The notes under the pieces are model-generated. The model worked only from the letters and a program-made list of their open reading frames with translations. It ran no database searches and was not told where the DNA came from. A program made the translations under genes and the position numbers. A stretch of DNA of 61,691 nucleotides, from the IMG/VR virus record IMGVR_UViG_3300027782_006460, positions 1 to 61,691 of that record; one strand, 5' to 3'. This stretch comes from a virus. Of this stretch, positions 33,708 to 42,094 are shown piece by piece; position 1 is the stretch's first letter; the number at the start of each line of letters is the position of its first letter.

Positions 33708-35939
33708 ATGACATTACCAAAAATTACATATCCAGATATAATTGATACAGACACAAATACTTATGTTGTTAAAGACTCGTTAGTAACAAGCTTAGCTAAA
33801 GACTACAATGTTGGGGATACAACAATAGTTTCAAATGCTTCTGCAACAGAAATGGCTATGTTTCCATCAAGTGGCATTATAACGCTAACAGATCAATGTA
33901 CAGAAATTGATGAAAGAGCTATTAGTTTTTTTTACAATTCAAAAGATAATGTCACTAGCACTTTCAACAACATTGAAATACTAGAAGGCTTTCCAAATGT
34001 TTCTAAAAAATCAAAAATAACAAAACTAACAATGAATGTTGTAGCACAACATCACAATGCTATCAAAGATTCAATTATAAATATTGAAAAATTTTCTGGC
34101 ATTTATGGAGATGTTGGATTAATTCCAAAAGTAGGATCTTTAGAAGAAAGAATAAATTACTTAAGAAGTGTTGCATTGAAACCAAAAGCTTGGATATCAG
34201 CAAATAAAAAAATAGGAATTGTACCATTTACTGTTAATTTTACAGATTTAAGCTTTAGAGTAGCAACAGATAATGCTAATAACCCCATAACAACAACTTG
34301 GGATTTTGGCGATGGAGATATAAAAACATTCAATTATAAAAATGATTCAGACGAAACATCAAATGCAAATCAAATAATTACAAAAACTTACGAAATAGCT
34401 GGTGTTTATACTATAAATTATACAATAAAAAATAAATTTGGTACTGATTCTTTAATTTTTGAAGATTTAATTGATGCAAGATTTCCAGCACCAGATGTTG
34501 CAGAAATACATATTGATGCACAACCATATCAGTCCACTACAGGATTAACCGTTAGAGCACCTACAAACAGTTTAATTTATTTTCGCATTCCAACTGGAAT
34601 AAATCCTTCTACTGGAAGAACCTATGGTGGAGAAGAAGTAGATCAATCTGGAAATGCAATTGATCCTATTGAATTTTATAACTGGAATTTTTCTGATGAT
34701 TTAACACATGGAAACGATGTTGTCACTACTGGTTTGTATGATACAGGAGGCATTTTTGATATCATATTACGATGTGATACATTATCAAATTCTTTTAGAA
34801 TTACAACTGTTAATGATGCAATTGATATTATAGAAAACAAAAATATTTGGATGTGGCTTTATAAATTGTTATTATATGACAATCAATCTACATCTGAAGT
34901 ACAAGTAACCGAATTTGGTTTAATTTCAGAAACATTCAAAACACCACAAACACCAATATTAAATCTAGGAACAGATAATTCTTTTCTAAATGGAACAGCA
35001 AATGAAGATATTCAAAAATATGAATTTGCAAGAAATGTAGGTTTTTGTCCAGCTACCTATCAAACTAGTGGATTTTCAGGAAATTCTTATTTGTTTTGGG
35101 CTAGTGGAAGAACAAACATAGAACCCCGAACAGTTGAAGAAATAAATGTTAATATATTTAATGGATTTGAAAAAACATATAGTACCCAAACTAGTTTTTT
35201 AAGACCATACAACTGGACTTTTCTAAATACTGGTTCGTTTGCTTATTTTATGTTTGGATTACCTAGTACAGCAACTGTTCCTTTTTCATCTCCAACGAAT
35301 TTAAATTTACAAGTTTTTAATTTAATAACTCAATCTGTTTCAAATACAACATTTAATAGTTCAAATTTTCAAGGAACAGCATTAGATTTAACAGTTAATC
35401 CAAGTAGTTTTAATCCTTCAACAGGTGAAAATTTAACTGGTGATTTTTCTATTTACAGAACAACATGGAAAAACAATGCAGGATATATACTGAGAAATAT
35501 CATTAGCGGAACGAATTTAAGAATTTTTAGCTTTTATGGAACTATATCAACAGTAGGAAATGCTTTTAGTGGATTAAGAAAATTAACAGACATTGCTGGC
35601 TCAGTTAAGCTTGAAGGTGATTTAGTAAATATGAGCAATGGACTATTTTTCTTTAATAATTCTGGAGCTATATCAGTTTTTGATGATATTGGAAGTGTTT
35701 GGTATACTGCTGGTACAGGTAACAACTCTGTTTCATTTGTTTCACTACAAGATAAAAGTGTAATTGGGTTTAATGATGAAAATAATACTTTATTGGCTTC
35801 ATCTGATAGTGATCACTTAGCATATATATCTTATGATTACAGTCCTAAAACATTTATTAAATTTAATAACATAGATTTAACTTTTTCGTCTTTGCCAAAT
35901 AGAACAAGATTAAAACAATGGTATATGGGTAATTATTAA
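33708..35939 (+). CDS. PKD-domain virion protein, fibre paralogue 2
   Basis: A 743-residue protein. The N-terminal ~145 residues are homologous to the flanking genes (AQHHNAIKDSIINIEKFSG). A PKD domain lies at about 165-255 (TTWDFGDGDIKTF ... KTYEIAGVYTINYTI), with a second PKD-like unit at about 265-365 (YNWNFSDDLTHGND). The last ~370 residues are a beta-rich, Asn/Thr/Phe-rich domain that looks like a beta-propeller or receptor-binding tip. It starts at ATG 33708, 1 nt after the previous stop, so it is co-translated. It is likely part of a fibre complex. Confidence 0.65.
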   Translation: MTLPKITYPDIIDTDTNTYVVKDSLVTSLAKDYNVGDTTIVSNASATEMAMFPSSGIITLTDQCTEIDERAISFFYNSKDNVTSTFNNIEILEGFPNVSKKSKITKLTMNVVAQHHNAIKDSIINIEKFSGIYGDVGLIPKVGSLEERINYLRSVALKPKAWISANKKIGIVPFTVNFTDLSFRVATDNANNPITTTWDFGDGDIKTFNYKNDSDETSNANQIITKTYEIAGVYTINYTIKNKFGTDSLIFEDLIDARFPAPDVAEIHIDAQPYQSTTGLTVRAPTNSLIYFRIPTGINPSTGRTYGGEEVDQSGNAIDPIEFYNWNFSDDLTHGNDVVTTGLYDTGGIFDIILRCDTLSNSFRITTVNDAIDIIENKNIWMWLYKLLLYDNQSTSEVQVTEFGLISETFKTPQTPILNLGTDNSFLNGTANEDIQKYEFARNVGFCPATYQTSGFSGNSYLFWASGRTNIEPRTVEEINVNIFNGFEKTYSTQTSFLRPYNWTFLNTGSFAYFMFGLPSTATVPFSSPTNLNLQVFNLITQSVSNTTFNSSNFQGTALDLTVNPSSFNPSTGENLTGDFSIYRTTWKNNAGYILRNIISGTNLRIFSFYGTISTVGNAFSGLRKLTDIAGSVKLEGDLVNMSNGLFFFNNSGAISVFDDIGSVWYTAGTGNNSVSFVSLQDKSVIGFNDENNTLLASSDSDHLAYISYDYSPKTFIKFNNIDLTFSSLPNRTRLKQWYMGNY

Positions 35940-35948
35940 TAGAACTAT

Positions 35949-35956
35949 TATAAATA
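35949..35956 (+). promoter_or_regulatory. exact T4-late consensus TATAAATA upstream of repeat adhesin
   Basis: TATAAATA is followed by CATT and an ATG at 35961 that opens only a 9-codon reading frame. The real gene starts at TTG 35978 behind GGAAAAGGTG. Transcription from this box would give a leader of under 20 nt that just includes that ribosome site. Confidence 0.55.
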
Positions 35957-35977
35957 CATTATGGAAAAGGTGAAAAT

Positions 35978-38449
35978 TTGGGTGAATTAAGCAATGAAAA
36001 TCAAAATTTTATACCGCAACCTGTGTATCCTTACGGAATTGACACAGACTATACTCTATTTAAAGTAAAAAATACCACAGAATCATTTTTGGCATCAGAT
36101 AATTTTGCATGGTCTGAAATAATTTACATTTTGCCGTATACAAACAAATATCTAACAGAAGATCCTTGGCCAACTAATGGTTTTGCTACAATTAACGGTG
36201 AATTATTATATTACAACAATATAGAAAAAGAATATGCAACTGGTAAAATAATTGCATTGAAAAATTGCATAAGAAACTTAGGTGGAGAGCCAAGTCGTTT
36301 TAATAAAGCTGGCACTTCTATTAGAGGCTTTGTTGTAGCTGAACATCACAATCAATTAGTAAAAGCAATTGTTAATTTAGAAAAATTTATAGGAATTGAT
36401 TTTGATACAGATCAAACAACCTTAGATTGGAAAATTAGAAACTTATTTTTAACACCTCCAATTTTGGATGATTATGGATGTCCTGAAATCAATTTCACAT
36501 TTACAATTTTGGAAACTAATTTAAATACTGGTATTTTAGCAAGTTACAATTTGCAAATAAATGGTGTTTATACATCATTTACTATTGATTTTGGCGATGG
36601 GGATAGTACAACGAGTACTTTGTCAGGAAGAAAAATATATGCTTTGTCTTCTAGTATTGATCCTGTTGTAACAGTACTATCCCCTAAATGTACAACTGTG
36701 CAAACTGCTTTGCAAAGGGCAAACCCATCAGAACCTAAAATAGCACAACAACAACAAACTTTAAACTTAACTATTCCAGCTTGTCCTGCCCTACCTAATT
36801 TTTCTATACCGAATCCTAATATTCCAGTTGGAAGCATCAACATACCTCCAATTGTTTTTCCTTGTATAAATGTTCCTAGTTTTCCATCTATTCCAAGTAT
36901 TTTTATCAATGTACCATCTATAATTAGCTTAATACCTCCGATACCCAGCATAATTTCTTTTGGCCCAGTAAACATACCTTCATTTATTAGTTTTTCACCA
37001 ATAAATATACCAAGTAATATATCTTTCACCAATATACCAATAATACCAAGTATTATATCTTTTGCTAATCTTCCTATAATACCATGCATTATTAGCCTTA
37101 CACCGATAATACCATGCATTATTAGCCTTACACCGATAATACCATGCATTATTAGCCTTACACCGATAATACCATGCATTATTAGCCTTACACCGATAAT
37201 ACCATGCATTATTAGCCTTACACCTATAGTACCATGCATTATTAGCCTAACACCGACAATACCTTCAATTATTACACTTGTTGGTGTTACATTGCCTTCA
37301 ATTATTACATTTGGCCCTGCTCCAGCTTTAGGCCCAGTCCAATTTGGTGCTGCTCCAGTAATTGGCCCAATTGCATTTGGCCCTGCTCCAGCTTTAGGCC
37401 CAGTTGTTTTTGGTGCTGCTCCAGCTTTAGGCCCAGTCCAATTTGGTGCTGCTCCAGCTTTAGGCCCAGTCCAATTTGGTGCTGCTCCAGCTTTAGGACC
37501 AGTTCTATTTGGCCCTGCTCCAGCTTTAGGCCCAATTCAATTTGGCCCTGCTAATGTTCCGTCTACCATACAGGTTCAAGACAGTATTCCAGAAACTATA
37601 ACCGTTACAGGTGGTTGTTTTCCTAGTCAAATTATTTTAACTGGAAATACCATTCCAAATGTAATTAGTTTTACAGATTCCAAAATACCAGACACAATTT
37701 TAATAGCTGGTGGCAGTAGTATTCCTACTGAAATTGATCTTAATTATGGTAGCCCACCAACAATTAGTGTTTTTTGGGGAACTCCCCCAGTAGTTACATG
37801 TACTGTAAACATTGTATGTCCATCTTCTGCTTTATATGCAGCCAATAATGCAAGAAATTCATTATATGAAGATTCCGATAAATTAAAATTTAGTGATTTA
37901 ACAATGCAAATGGATTACGATACAAATGGTATTCCAAAAGAAATCAACTTAATAGTACCTGAAATTAGAGACATTCAAGTATTACACGATATTCCTGAAT
38001 ACATTCAGATACAAATGCCAGAAATAAAAGACATAAAAATAAAACTTGAAGATAAACTTCCAACTGAAATTAAAATTGTAAGTGATTTTCCTAGCATTAT
38101 CCAAATAGATGCTGGAAACATGCCAAATACTATATTTTTAAAATCGGAAAATATACCAAGTATTATTAGATTAGAGAGTGACATTGAATTGCCATGCATG
38201 ATTAAGTTTGATGTTGGAAATATTCCTCAATCAATTAGTATAACTGGTATTCCTGATTTCATTGAGATAAGGGGATCAATACCATCGGAAATAAACTTGA
38301 AAATGCCTGAAAATCCAGAGATTGAAATGGTATACAAAGGCAGTCCAATTGAAGTTAAAATTGAATTAGACTATAAAAAAATTCTTGGAGATGAAAATGG
38401 AGAAGACTATCCGTGTTTTGCAATCATACCATGTAAAAACAAGAAATGA
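35978..38449 (+). CDS. repeat adhesin/tail fibre, paralogue 3, with IPxxI solenoid repeats
   Basis: An 823-residue protein starting at TTG 35978 (AAGGTG in range). Residues 1-150 match the two preceding genes (AEHHNQLVKAIVNLEKFIG); a PKD-like unit (IDFGDGDSTT) follows at about 175-235. From about 265 to 800 the chain is built of 'x-I-P-x-x-I-x-[FLV]' units: six near-identical 10-residue IIPCIISLTP copies (one Cys each), seven 11-residue GPAPALGPVQF-type copies, then diverged units (IPETITV, IPNVISF, IPSEINL). Such periodicity suggests a long beta-solenoid rod. Composition differs sharply from its neighbours. Probable role: the host-contacting part of a fibre. Confidence 0.75.
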   Translation: MGELSNENQNFIPQPVYPYGIDTDYTLFKVKNTTESFLASDNFAWSEIIYILPYTNKYLTEDPWPTNGFATINGELLYYNNIEKEYATGKIIALKNCIRNLGGEPSRFNKAGTSIRGFVVAEHHNQLVKAIVNLEKFIGIDFDTDQTTLDWKIRNLFLTPPILDDYGCPEINFTFTILETNLNTGILASYNLQINGVYTSFTIDFGDGDSTTSTLSGRKIYALSSSIDPVVTVLSPKCTTVQTALQRANPSEPKIAQQQQTLNLTIPACPALPNFSIPNPNIPVGSINIPPIVFPCINVPSFPSIPSIFINVPSIISLIPPIPSIISFGPVNIPSFISFSPINIPSNISFTNIPIIPSIISFANLPIIPCIISLTPIIPCIISLTPIIPCIISLTPIIPCIISLTPIIPCIISLTPIVPCIISLTPTIPSIITLVGVTLPSIITFGPAPALGPVQFGAAPVIGPIAFGPAPALGPVVFGAAPALGPVQFGAAPALGPVQFGAAPALGPVLFGPAPALGPIQFGPANVPSTIQVQDSIPETITVTGGCFPSQIILTGNTIPNVISFTDSKIPDTILIAGGSSIPTEIDLNYGSPPTISVFWGTPPVVTCTVNIVCPSSALYAANNARNSLYEDSDKLKFSDLTMQMDYDTNGIPKEINLIVPEIRDIQVLHDIPEYIQIQMPEIKDIKIKLEDKLPTEIKIVSDFPSIIQIDAGNMPNTIFLKSENIPSIIRLESDIELPCMIKFDVGNIPQSISITGIPDFIEIRGSIPSEINLKMPENPEIEMVYKGSPIEVKIELDYKKILGDENGEDYPCFAIIPCKNKK
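37079..37260 (+). repeat. 30-nt tandem repeat, six copies, in coding frame
   Basis: The unit accatgcattattagcctt+acaccgataat starts at 37081 and repeats every 30 nt to 37260. The first four copies are identical and the last two diverge at their 3' end. Each copy encodes a 10-residue unit, IIPCIISLTP. There is no spacer between copies. Confidence 0.95.
37313..37543 (+). repeat. 33-nt tandem repeat, seven copies, in coding frame
   Basis: Seven 33-nt units (37313, 37346, 37379, 37412, 37445, 37478, 37511), each encoding 11 residues of the form G-[PA]-A-P-A-L-G-P-V-x-F. A diverged eighth unit follows. The G+C content of this stretch is visibly above its surroundings. Confidence 0.95.
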
Positions 38450-39311
38450 AAAATTTAAAATTTCAATTCGCAATCATCATTCGGGAAATCAATATGCTTT
38501 AACAGAAAACAAAAAAATTTGGGTAAGAGATTTTGGTATTAACCATGCTTCTGCTTTAGATTTAAATAATTTTTATTTAGAACATGAAATAAGTACAATT
38601 ATTAACAATGAAATTATCAACAGTTATCACAAGAATTCTACTTACGAACCTGAAAATTTATTTGATAAAACAGTATTCATAGTATCTGATGGGTTTGAAT
38701 TTGAAAAAACATTAGATTTAATTAATTCTGTAAATATACGCAATCCATATATTATTCTAACAAACAATTCACTAAAGCTTTGGAATAAAAACAAGTATTT
38801 GCCAAGTCTTTTTGTAATAAACAATCCTTACAAAGATTGTTTAAGTAGCATAAACAAAAGAATATTTCCAAGATTGTTGGCAAGTACTAAAACTCATCCA
38901 GAATTTTTTAAAAATTACAATTACGGAGCAGGATTATATGTTTATCATTCTACTCCCAATAAAAATTATCAAGCACCAATAAAAAATGATTATTCAAAGC
39001 ACATAGATGATTATAGAAATCCTATTTGTGCTGCTTTAATAAATTGTTATTATGGAAATGCCAAGAATATCTATTTAATGTCTTGTTCTGATGGTTACAA
39101 AGAAAATAAACATGGTGCAATTTTAAAAAACAACATGTATCAATATCCTCAACAAATTCTAGCAGATGAAATTATTAACGCAAATATATTTTGGTTTATG
39201 AAAAACAAACCAGAAACAAACATAAAATATTTTGGAATTGATAAAAGTTTTTATTATGCAACCTATATAAATGAAGAGGAATTTAGAGAAGATTTTCATG
39301 AACAACAATAA
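38397..39311 (+). CDS. hypothetical protein, DUF115/MptE-like motif
   Basis: About 304 residues. TVFIVSDGFEFEKTLDLIN (about 89-107) and YRNPICAALINCYYGNAKNIYLMSCSDGY (about 207-235) have the layout of DUF115/MptE-like proteins ('GPSL' region and 'N-x-x-x-x-A-x-x-x-G-x-x-x-I-x-L-x-G-x-D'), a fold related to some glycosyltransferase partners. ATG 38397 is preferred: TTGGAG (38385-38390) is 6 nt upstream. The gene overlaps the adhesin's end by over 50 nt and the next gene by 14 nt. Role unknown; glycan modification of the fibre is one option. Confidence 0.5.
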   Translation: MEKTIRVLQSYHVKTRNEKFKISIRNHHSGNQYALTENKKIWVRDFGINHASALDLNNFYLEHEISTIINNEIINSYHKNSTYEPENLFDKTVFIVSDGFEFEKTLDLINSVNIRNPYIILTNNSLKLWNKNKYLPSLFVINNPYKDCLSSINKRIFPRLLASTKTHPEFFKNYNYGAGLYVYHSTPNKNYQAPIKNDYSKHIDDYRNPICAALINCYYGNAKNIYLMSCSDGYKENKHGAILKNNMYQYPQQILADEIINANIFWFMKNKPETNIKYFGIDKSFYYATYINEEEFREDFHEQQ

Positions 39312-39585
39312 TTTTTTATCTTATGATGGCTTTGACAAATGGCTAAAGAAAAATTCCATAAGTGAAAATAAAAAAAATACTTCGGAAAAAGTATATTCAA
39401 AAATAAAATTTTCAAGTTTAATTGAAAAAATAGAAGTTCATGAAGGAGACATATTTGAAATCGCAAAATGTTTTAGAAAAAATGGTGGAACAATAATTGA
39501 ATCTGTAAATAATATTTTAACAATAAAGACTAAAAAAGGAATTTTTTCAATTGAAGAAAATGACACAAAACATAAAAGCTATTAA
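39298..39585 (+). CDS. small hypothetical protein
   Basis: A 95-residue, Lys/Glu-rich protein beginning MNNNNFLSYDGFDKWLKKNS; the C-terminal 50 residues look like a small beta domain (EGDIFEIAKCFRKNGGTIIE). ATG 39298 is chosen because the longer frame (from 39271) would overlap much more and lacks a ribosome site, while AGAGAAG is 6 nt upstream here. Its stop codon is part of a strong terminator stem. Function unknown. Confidence 0.5.
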   Translation: MNNNNFLSYDGFDKWLKKNSISENKKNTSEKVYSKIKFSSLIEKIEVHEGDIFEIAKCFRKNGGTIIESVNNILTIKTKKGIFSIEENDTKHKSY

Positions 39586-39617
39586 GAAAACACTACTGAA
39601 ATGTAGTGTTTTCTTAA
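39582..39617. terminator. bidirectional intrinsic terminator (15-bp perfect stem)
   Basis: The arms ttaagaaaacactac (39582-39596) and gtagtgttttcttaa (39603-39617) pair perfectly around a 6-nt loop (tgaaat). A/T runs lie on both sides, and it sits between two convergent genes. It ends the fibre operon on the plus strand and the membrane-protein gene on the minus strand. Confidence 0.85.
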
Positions 39618-39633
39618 TAAAGACTAATGGTTA

Positions 39634-40230
39634 TTATTTAATTTCAACTGGTATCTCAGATTTATCAACACCAATTTTATTATTAATTCCATTATGAGCT
39701 TTTTCTTTTGCACTAGCAGGACAATTAAGGTCATCACATGCTGCATGATAACCCCTAATATATTCAACAACTCTTGCATCTTCCAATTGGTTCATGCCAC
39801 GATAATAACCTTCATGCCAAATTTTAGTAAAATCATTGGAATCAGGTTTTTGGTTAGAAATAACCGACAAAATTCCATCCACCCTTCCAGCACTTTTAGA
39901 GTTTTCAATATCAGCTTGCCTATTATTATTTCTAATATCCATTAGCAAGTTATAATAAACTTCTCTAAAATTATCGTCATTTAGCTTTCCACCAGCAGAA
40001 TTAACTGAATTTACCAAACTCAAACCTTCAATTTTATTGTTTTGGAAAATAGCAAATGCTGCCAATGCTATAACACAAAATGTCAAGATAGATATTATTA
40101 AATTTTTATAATAACTTTCTTGGTTTTTTACTGATGTTTGATAGTTCTTCTGCACTTGTTCTTTTGAAACATTGGTTGGACTTCCAATAGAACAAGAACC
40201 CGCACTAATCGTTGAAATAGTCTCTTGCAT
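39634..40230 (-). CDS. single-pass membrane protein, unknown function
   Basis: A 198-residue protein starting at ATG 40230, with AGGAG 6 nt upstream. A hydrophilic N-terminal ~45 residues is followed by one membrane segment (about 43-63, IISILTFCVIALAAFAIF) and a ~130-residue outer domain with WHEGYYRGMNQ and YIRGYHAACDDLNC. Two Cys in the outer part could form a disulfide. No family is recognised. It might be an envelope or superinfection protein; only the topology is supported. Confidence 0.6.
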   Translation of the reverse strand: MQETISTISAGSCSIGSPTNVSKEQVQKNYQTSVKNQESYYKNLIISILTFCVIALAAFAIFQNNKIEGLSLVNSVNSAGGKLNDDNFREVYYNLLMDIRNNNRQADIENSKSAGRVDGILSVISNQKPDSNDFTKIWHEGYYRGMNQLEDARVVEYIRGYHAACDDLNCPASAKEKAHNGINNKIGVDKSEIPVEIK

Positions 40231-40274
40231 GTTTTTCTCCTGCAATCCTATAAATGGGTAATTCTTTCACCAGA

Positions 40275-40634
40275 TTATTTTATATCAAACAAATTCTTTT
40301 TTTGCAACATTATTTTTTGAGACTGTAAAAAATTTTTTGGATTTTCTTTTAGCCAATTTGAAAAAACTGGCCTATTTGTTATGGGTAAATTTGTAAATCC
40401 TTTTTCTAAAAGTCTTTTTTTCAAAGTGTCAAAATCAACAGAAGATTCTATTACAAAATCATAATTCATATGATAAGGCTTGTAAAAATTTTCTAAAGTT
40501 TTTGTTTTTTCACTATTTAATCCAATAATTGCAAAGTTTTTAATGCTGGTTCTTGTAACTTTTTCTCCATCAAAAACCATTACAAGTATCATTCCTTTTC
40601 TATCTCTTCTAGGCATGTATAAAAAATTTTGCAT
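40275..40634 (-). CDS. small hypothetical protein
   Basis: A 119-residue basic protein (MQNFLYMPRRDRKGMILVMV...) with an alternating beta N-terminal half and helical C-terminal half (TLKKRLLEKGFTNLP). Its ATG directly follows the stop of the 57-residue gene upstream (TAA-ATG), so the two are coupled. No known family is recognised. Confidence 0.55.
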   Translation of the reverse strand: MQNFLYMPRRDRKGMILVMVFDGEKVTRTSIKNFAIIGLNSEKTKTLENFYKPYHMNYDFVIESSVDFDTLKKRLLEKGFTNLPITNRPVFSNWLKENPKNFLQSQKIMLQKKNLFDIK

Positions 40635-40808
40635 TTATTCCAATTCTTTAAAAAGTAAATTTTTATTTTTTTTAATATTTTGAAAAATTTCTTGGACAGT
40701 TTGATCTTTATCAATGCTGTCTATTTCAAAATTATTTAAAAATTCTTCTAGTGCATTTGCAGCATCTAAAAAATTAGATGCGGTATCTTTTAAAATATTG
40801 TCTTCCAT
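40635..40808 (-). CDS. very small acidic helical protein (57 aa)
   Basis: ATG 40808 to TAA 40635 encodes 57 residues, MEDNILKDTASNFLDAANAL and onward, acidic and helical in the first half with a Lys-rich end (NIKKNKNLLF). The next gene's ATG follows the stop without a gap, and the gene fills the space exactly to the divergent start at 40822, both of which support it being real. No homologue is recognised. Confidence 0.6.
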   Translation of the reverse strand: MEDNILKDTASNFLDAANALEEFLNNFEIDSIDKDQTVQEIFQNIKKNKNLLFKELE

Positions 40809-40821
40809 ATTATTTTAACTC

Positions 40822-41415
40822 ATGATATTATCAAATTACAAAAACATTTATAAAAACTACTGTATTTCATATTTAGGTGATAATTTTATCTATCCTGTAA
40901 TATTATCTAATTTAAGAGATTTATTAGAAAAAAAATACGAAAATTTAAATATTTATTATTGCTACAACACAAAAATTTACGACAAATTCAAAAATAAAAA
41001 AAATGTAATTTCTAAAACCTTTTTGCAAGAAAATCAAATGTTTGGTTATGTTTTTGATTTAAAAGAAAATTTTATATCAAATTCAATTGAAAACTTAATT
41101 AATTTTGAAAAATTTGATTTTTATTTTGAAATTAAAAAACAAATTTCAAGAAAGTGTTTATTAATTAAAAATTCAATAAATAATTCTTTGACAGATTTAG
41201 AAATTACAAAAATAAAAAACGAAATGTGCAAAAAAGGTTATGAAATTGTTGAAAAATTTAATAATACACAAGAAATAGGTGCTATCGCAGGAATTGAATC
41301 ACCAGAGTTATTTGCAGCAGCTTTTTACGGAATACCAACATTTTTATTTGATAAAAAATCAACAAGTATAAATCTTTACAAGAAAATGTTTTCAAATCAT
41401 GAAATTTTAAATTAA
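40822..41415 (+). CDS. hypothetical protein, possibly GT-B-like
   Basis: A 197-residue protein. The N-terminal NYCISYLGDNFIYPVILSNL and the C-terminal IGAIAGIESPELFAAAFYGIPTFLFD resemble the first strand and the donor-side 'G-x-E-S-P-E-x-x-x-A-x-x-x-G-x-P' helix of GT-B folds (GT9 or related). The middle is Asn/Lys-rich. It starts 13 bp from the divergent 57-residue gene with no ribosome site. A second glycan-related role is plausible but unproven. Confidence 0.45.
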   Translation: MILSNYKNIYKNYCISYLGDNFIYPVILSNLRDLLEKKYENLNIYYCYNTKIYDKFKNKKNVISKTFLQENQMFGYVFDLKENFISNSIENLINFEKFDFYFEIKKQISRKCLLIKNSINNSLTDLEITKIKNEMCKKGYEIVEKFNNTQEIGAIAGIESPELFAAAFYGIPTFLFDKKSTSINLYKKMFSNHEILN

Positions 41416-41419
41416 TTAC

Positions 41420-41427
41420 AATAAATA
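41420..41427 (+). promoter_or_regulatory. late-type promoter box AATAAATA with ~40-nt leader
   Basis: AATAAATA sits 39 nt before ATG 41467; the leader contains AAAGGAG 8 nt before the start. Unlike the 4-nt-spaced boxes, this one would yield a normal leader. The gene ends in its own terminator, so this is a one-gene unit. Confidence 0.5.
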
Positions 41428-41466
41428 GAGTTATACAATAATACAAAATTATTAAAGGAGCAATAT

Positions 41467-42033
41467 ATGAGTCTTTTCCAAGTTAAATTAAATAATAGTG
41501 TTCAAGGCAAGCTCGATCTTAATCCAACTACAAATATACAACTTAATACGAGCATTCAACGAACTGCATATATTACTTCTTGTAGTGGTAAGATTATGGA
41601 AATGGCAGATGGTACTGAATTTTATGGAAGTAATTATTACAAACAGTTTGTACCAGCACCAATAGGAACTGCAACTGAAGAAACATCTTTCTTAGAAATT
41701 ATTGAGGATGATGGTGGTGTTTGCATAGATAACGAACCATACAGCATTCCAATTGTAACAGCTGTTTCAACTGTTACCACAAGTTTTGTAACCGCTGTAG
41801 ATTACATAACAAATTTCAATGGTGTTGCTAATTTTATTCAAATTACCAACAATGGAGGATCAGCAGTAAATGTAAAACTAAATGGATCTACGGCAGCTGT
41901 ATTTTCCATTGATAAAAGTGCTACTCAAGTATTTAACAATGGTGACATTAATGTTTCTTCTATTGCATTTAATGCAGCAACAGCAAATTCTGCTTCTATT
42001 CAAATTATTGCTGGTGTTACTATTGCTTGTTAA
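41467..42033 (+). CDS. putative virion decoration/structural protein
   Basis: A 188-residue protein rich in Thr, Ser, Ala, Asn and Val with few charges. The first ~75 residues are a probable anchor; residues 90-188 look like an all-beta, Ig-like module (VNVKLNGSTAAVFSID, INVSSIAFNAATANS). It has a late-type promoter box, a strong AAAGGAG ribosome site and a 13-bp terminator of its own, which is the pattern expected for an abundant virion protein. No family is recognised. Confidence 0.6.
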   Translation: MSLFQVKLNNSVQGKLDLNPTTNIQLNTSIQRTAYITSCSGKIMEMADGTEFYGSNYYKQFVPAPIGTATEETSFLEIIEDDGGVCIDNEPYSIPIVTAVSTVTTSFVTAVDYITNFNGVANFIQITNNGGSAVNVKLNGSTAAVFSIDKSATQVFNNGDINVSSIAFNAATANSASIQIIAGVTIAC

Positions 42034-42051
42034 TTTTAATTAAAAATAAAT

Positions 42052-42084
42052 AAAAAGAGTGCAATCTATTTGCACTCTTTTTCT
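42052..42084 (+). terminator. intrinsic terminator, 13-bp stem
   Basis: The arms aaaaagagtgcaa (42052-42064) and ttgcactcttttt (42070-42082) pair perfectly around a 5-nt loop (tctat) and end in a T tract. An AATAAATA box (42045-42052) abuts its 5' side and would start transcripts inside the stem, letting them escape termination. Confidence 0.85.
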
Positions 42085-42094
42085 ATTTTAGATC

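Noticed and set aside
36568-37239. A 223-residue open frame on the minus strand opposite the adhesin repeats
   Set aside because: It is a mirror of the repetitive coding sequence, has no ribosome site or promoter box, and is fully inside a convincing plus-strand gene.
37079-37543. Regular 30- and 33-nt repeats as a CRISPR array
   Set aside because: Copies are directly adjacent with no unique spacers, are multiples of three and lie in frame in an 823-residue protein.
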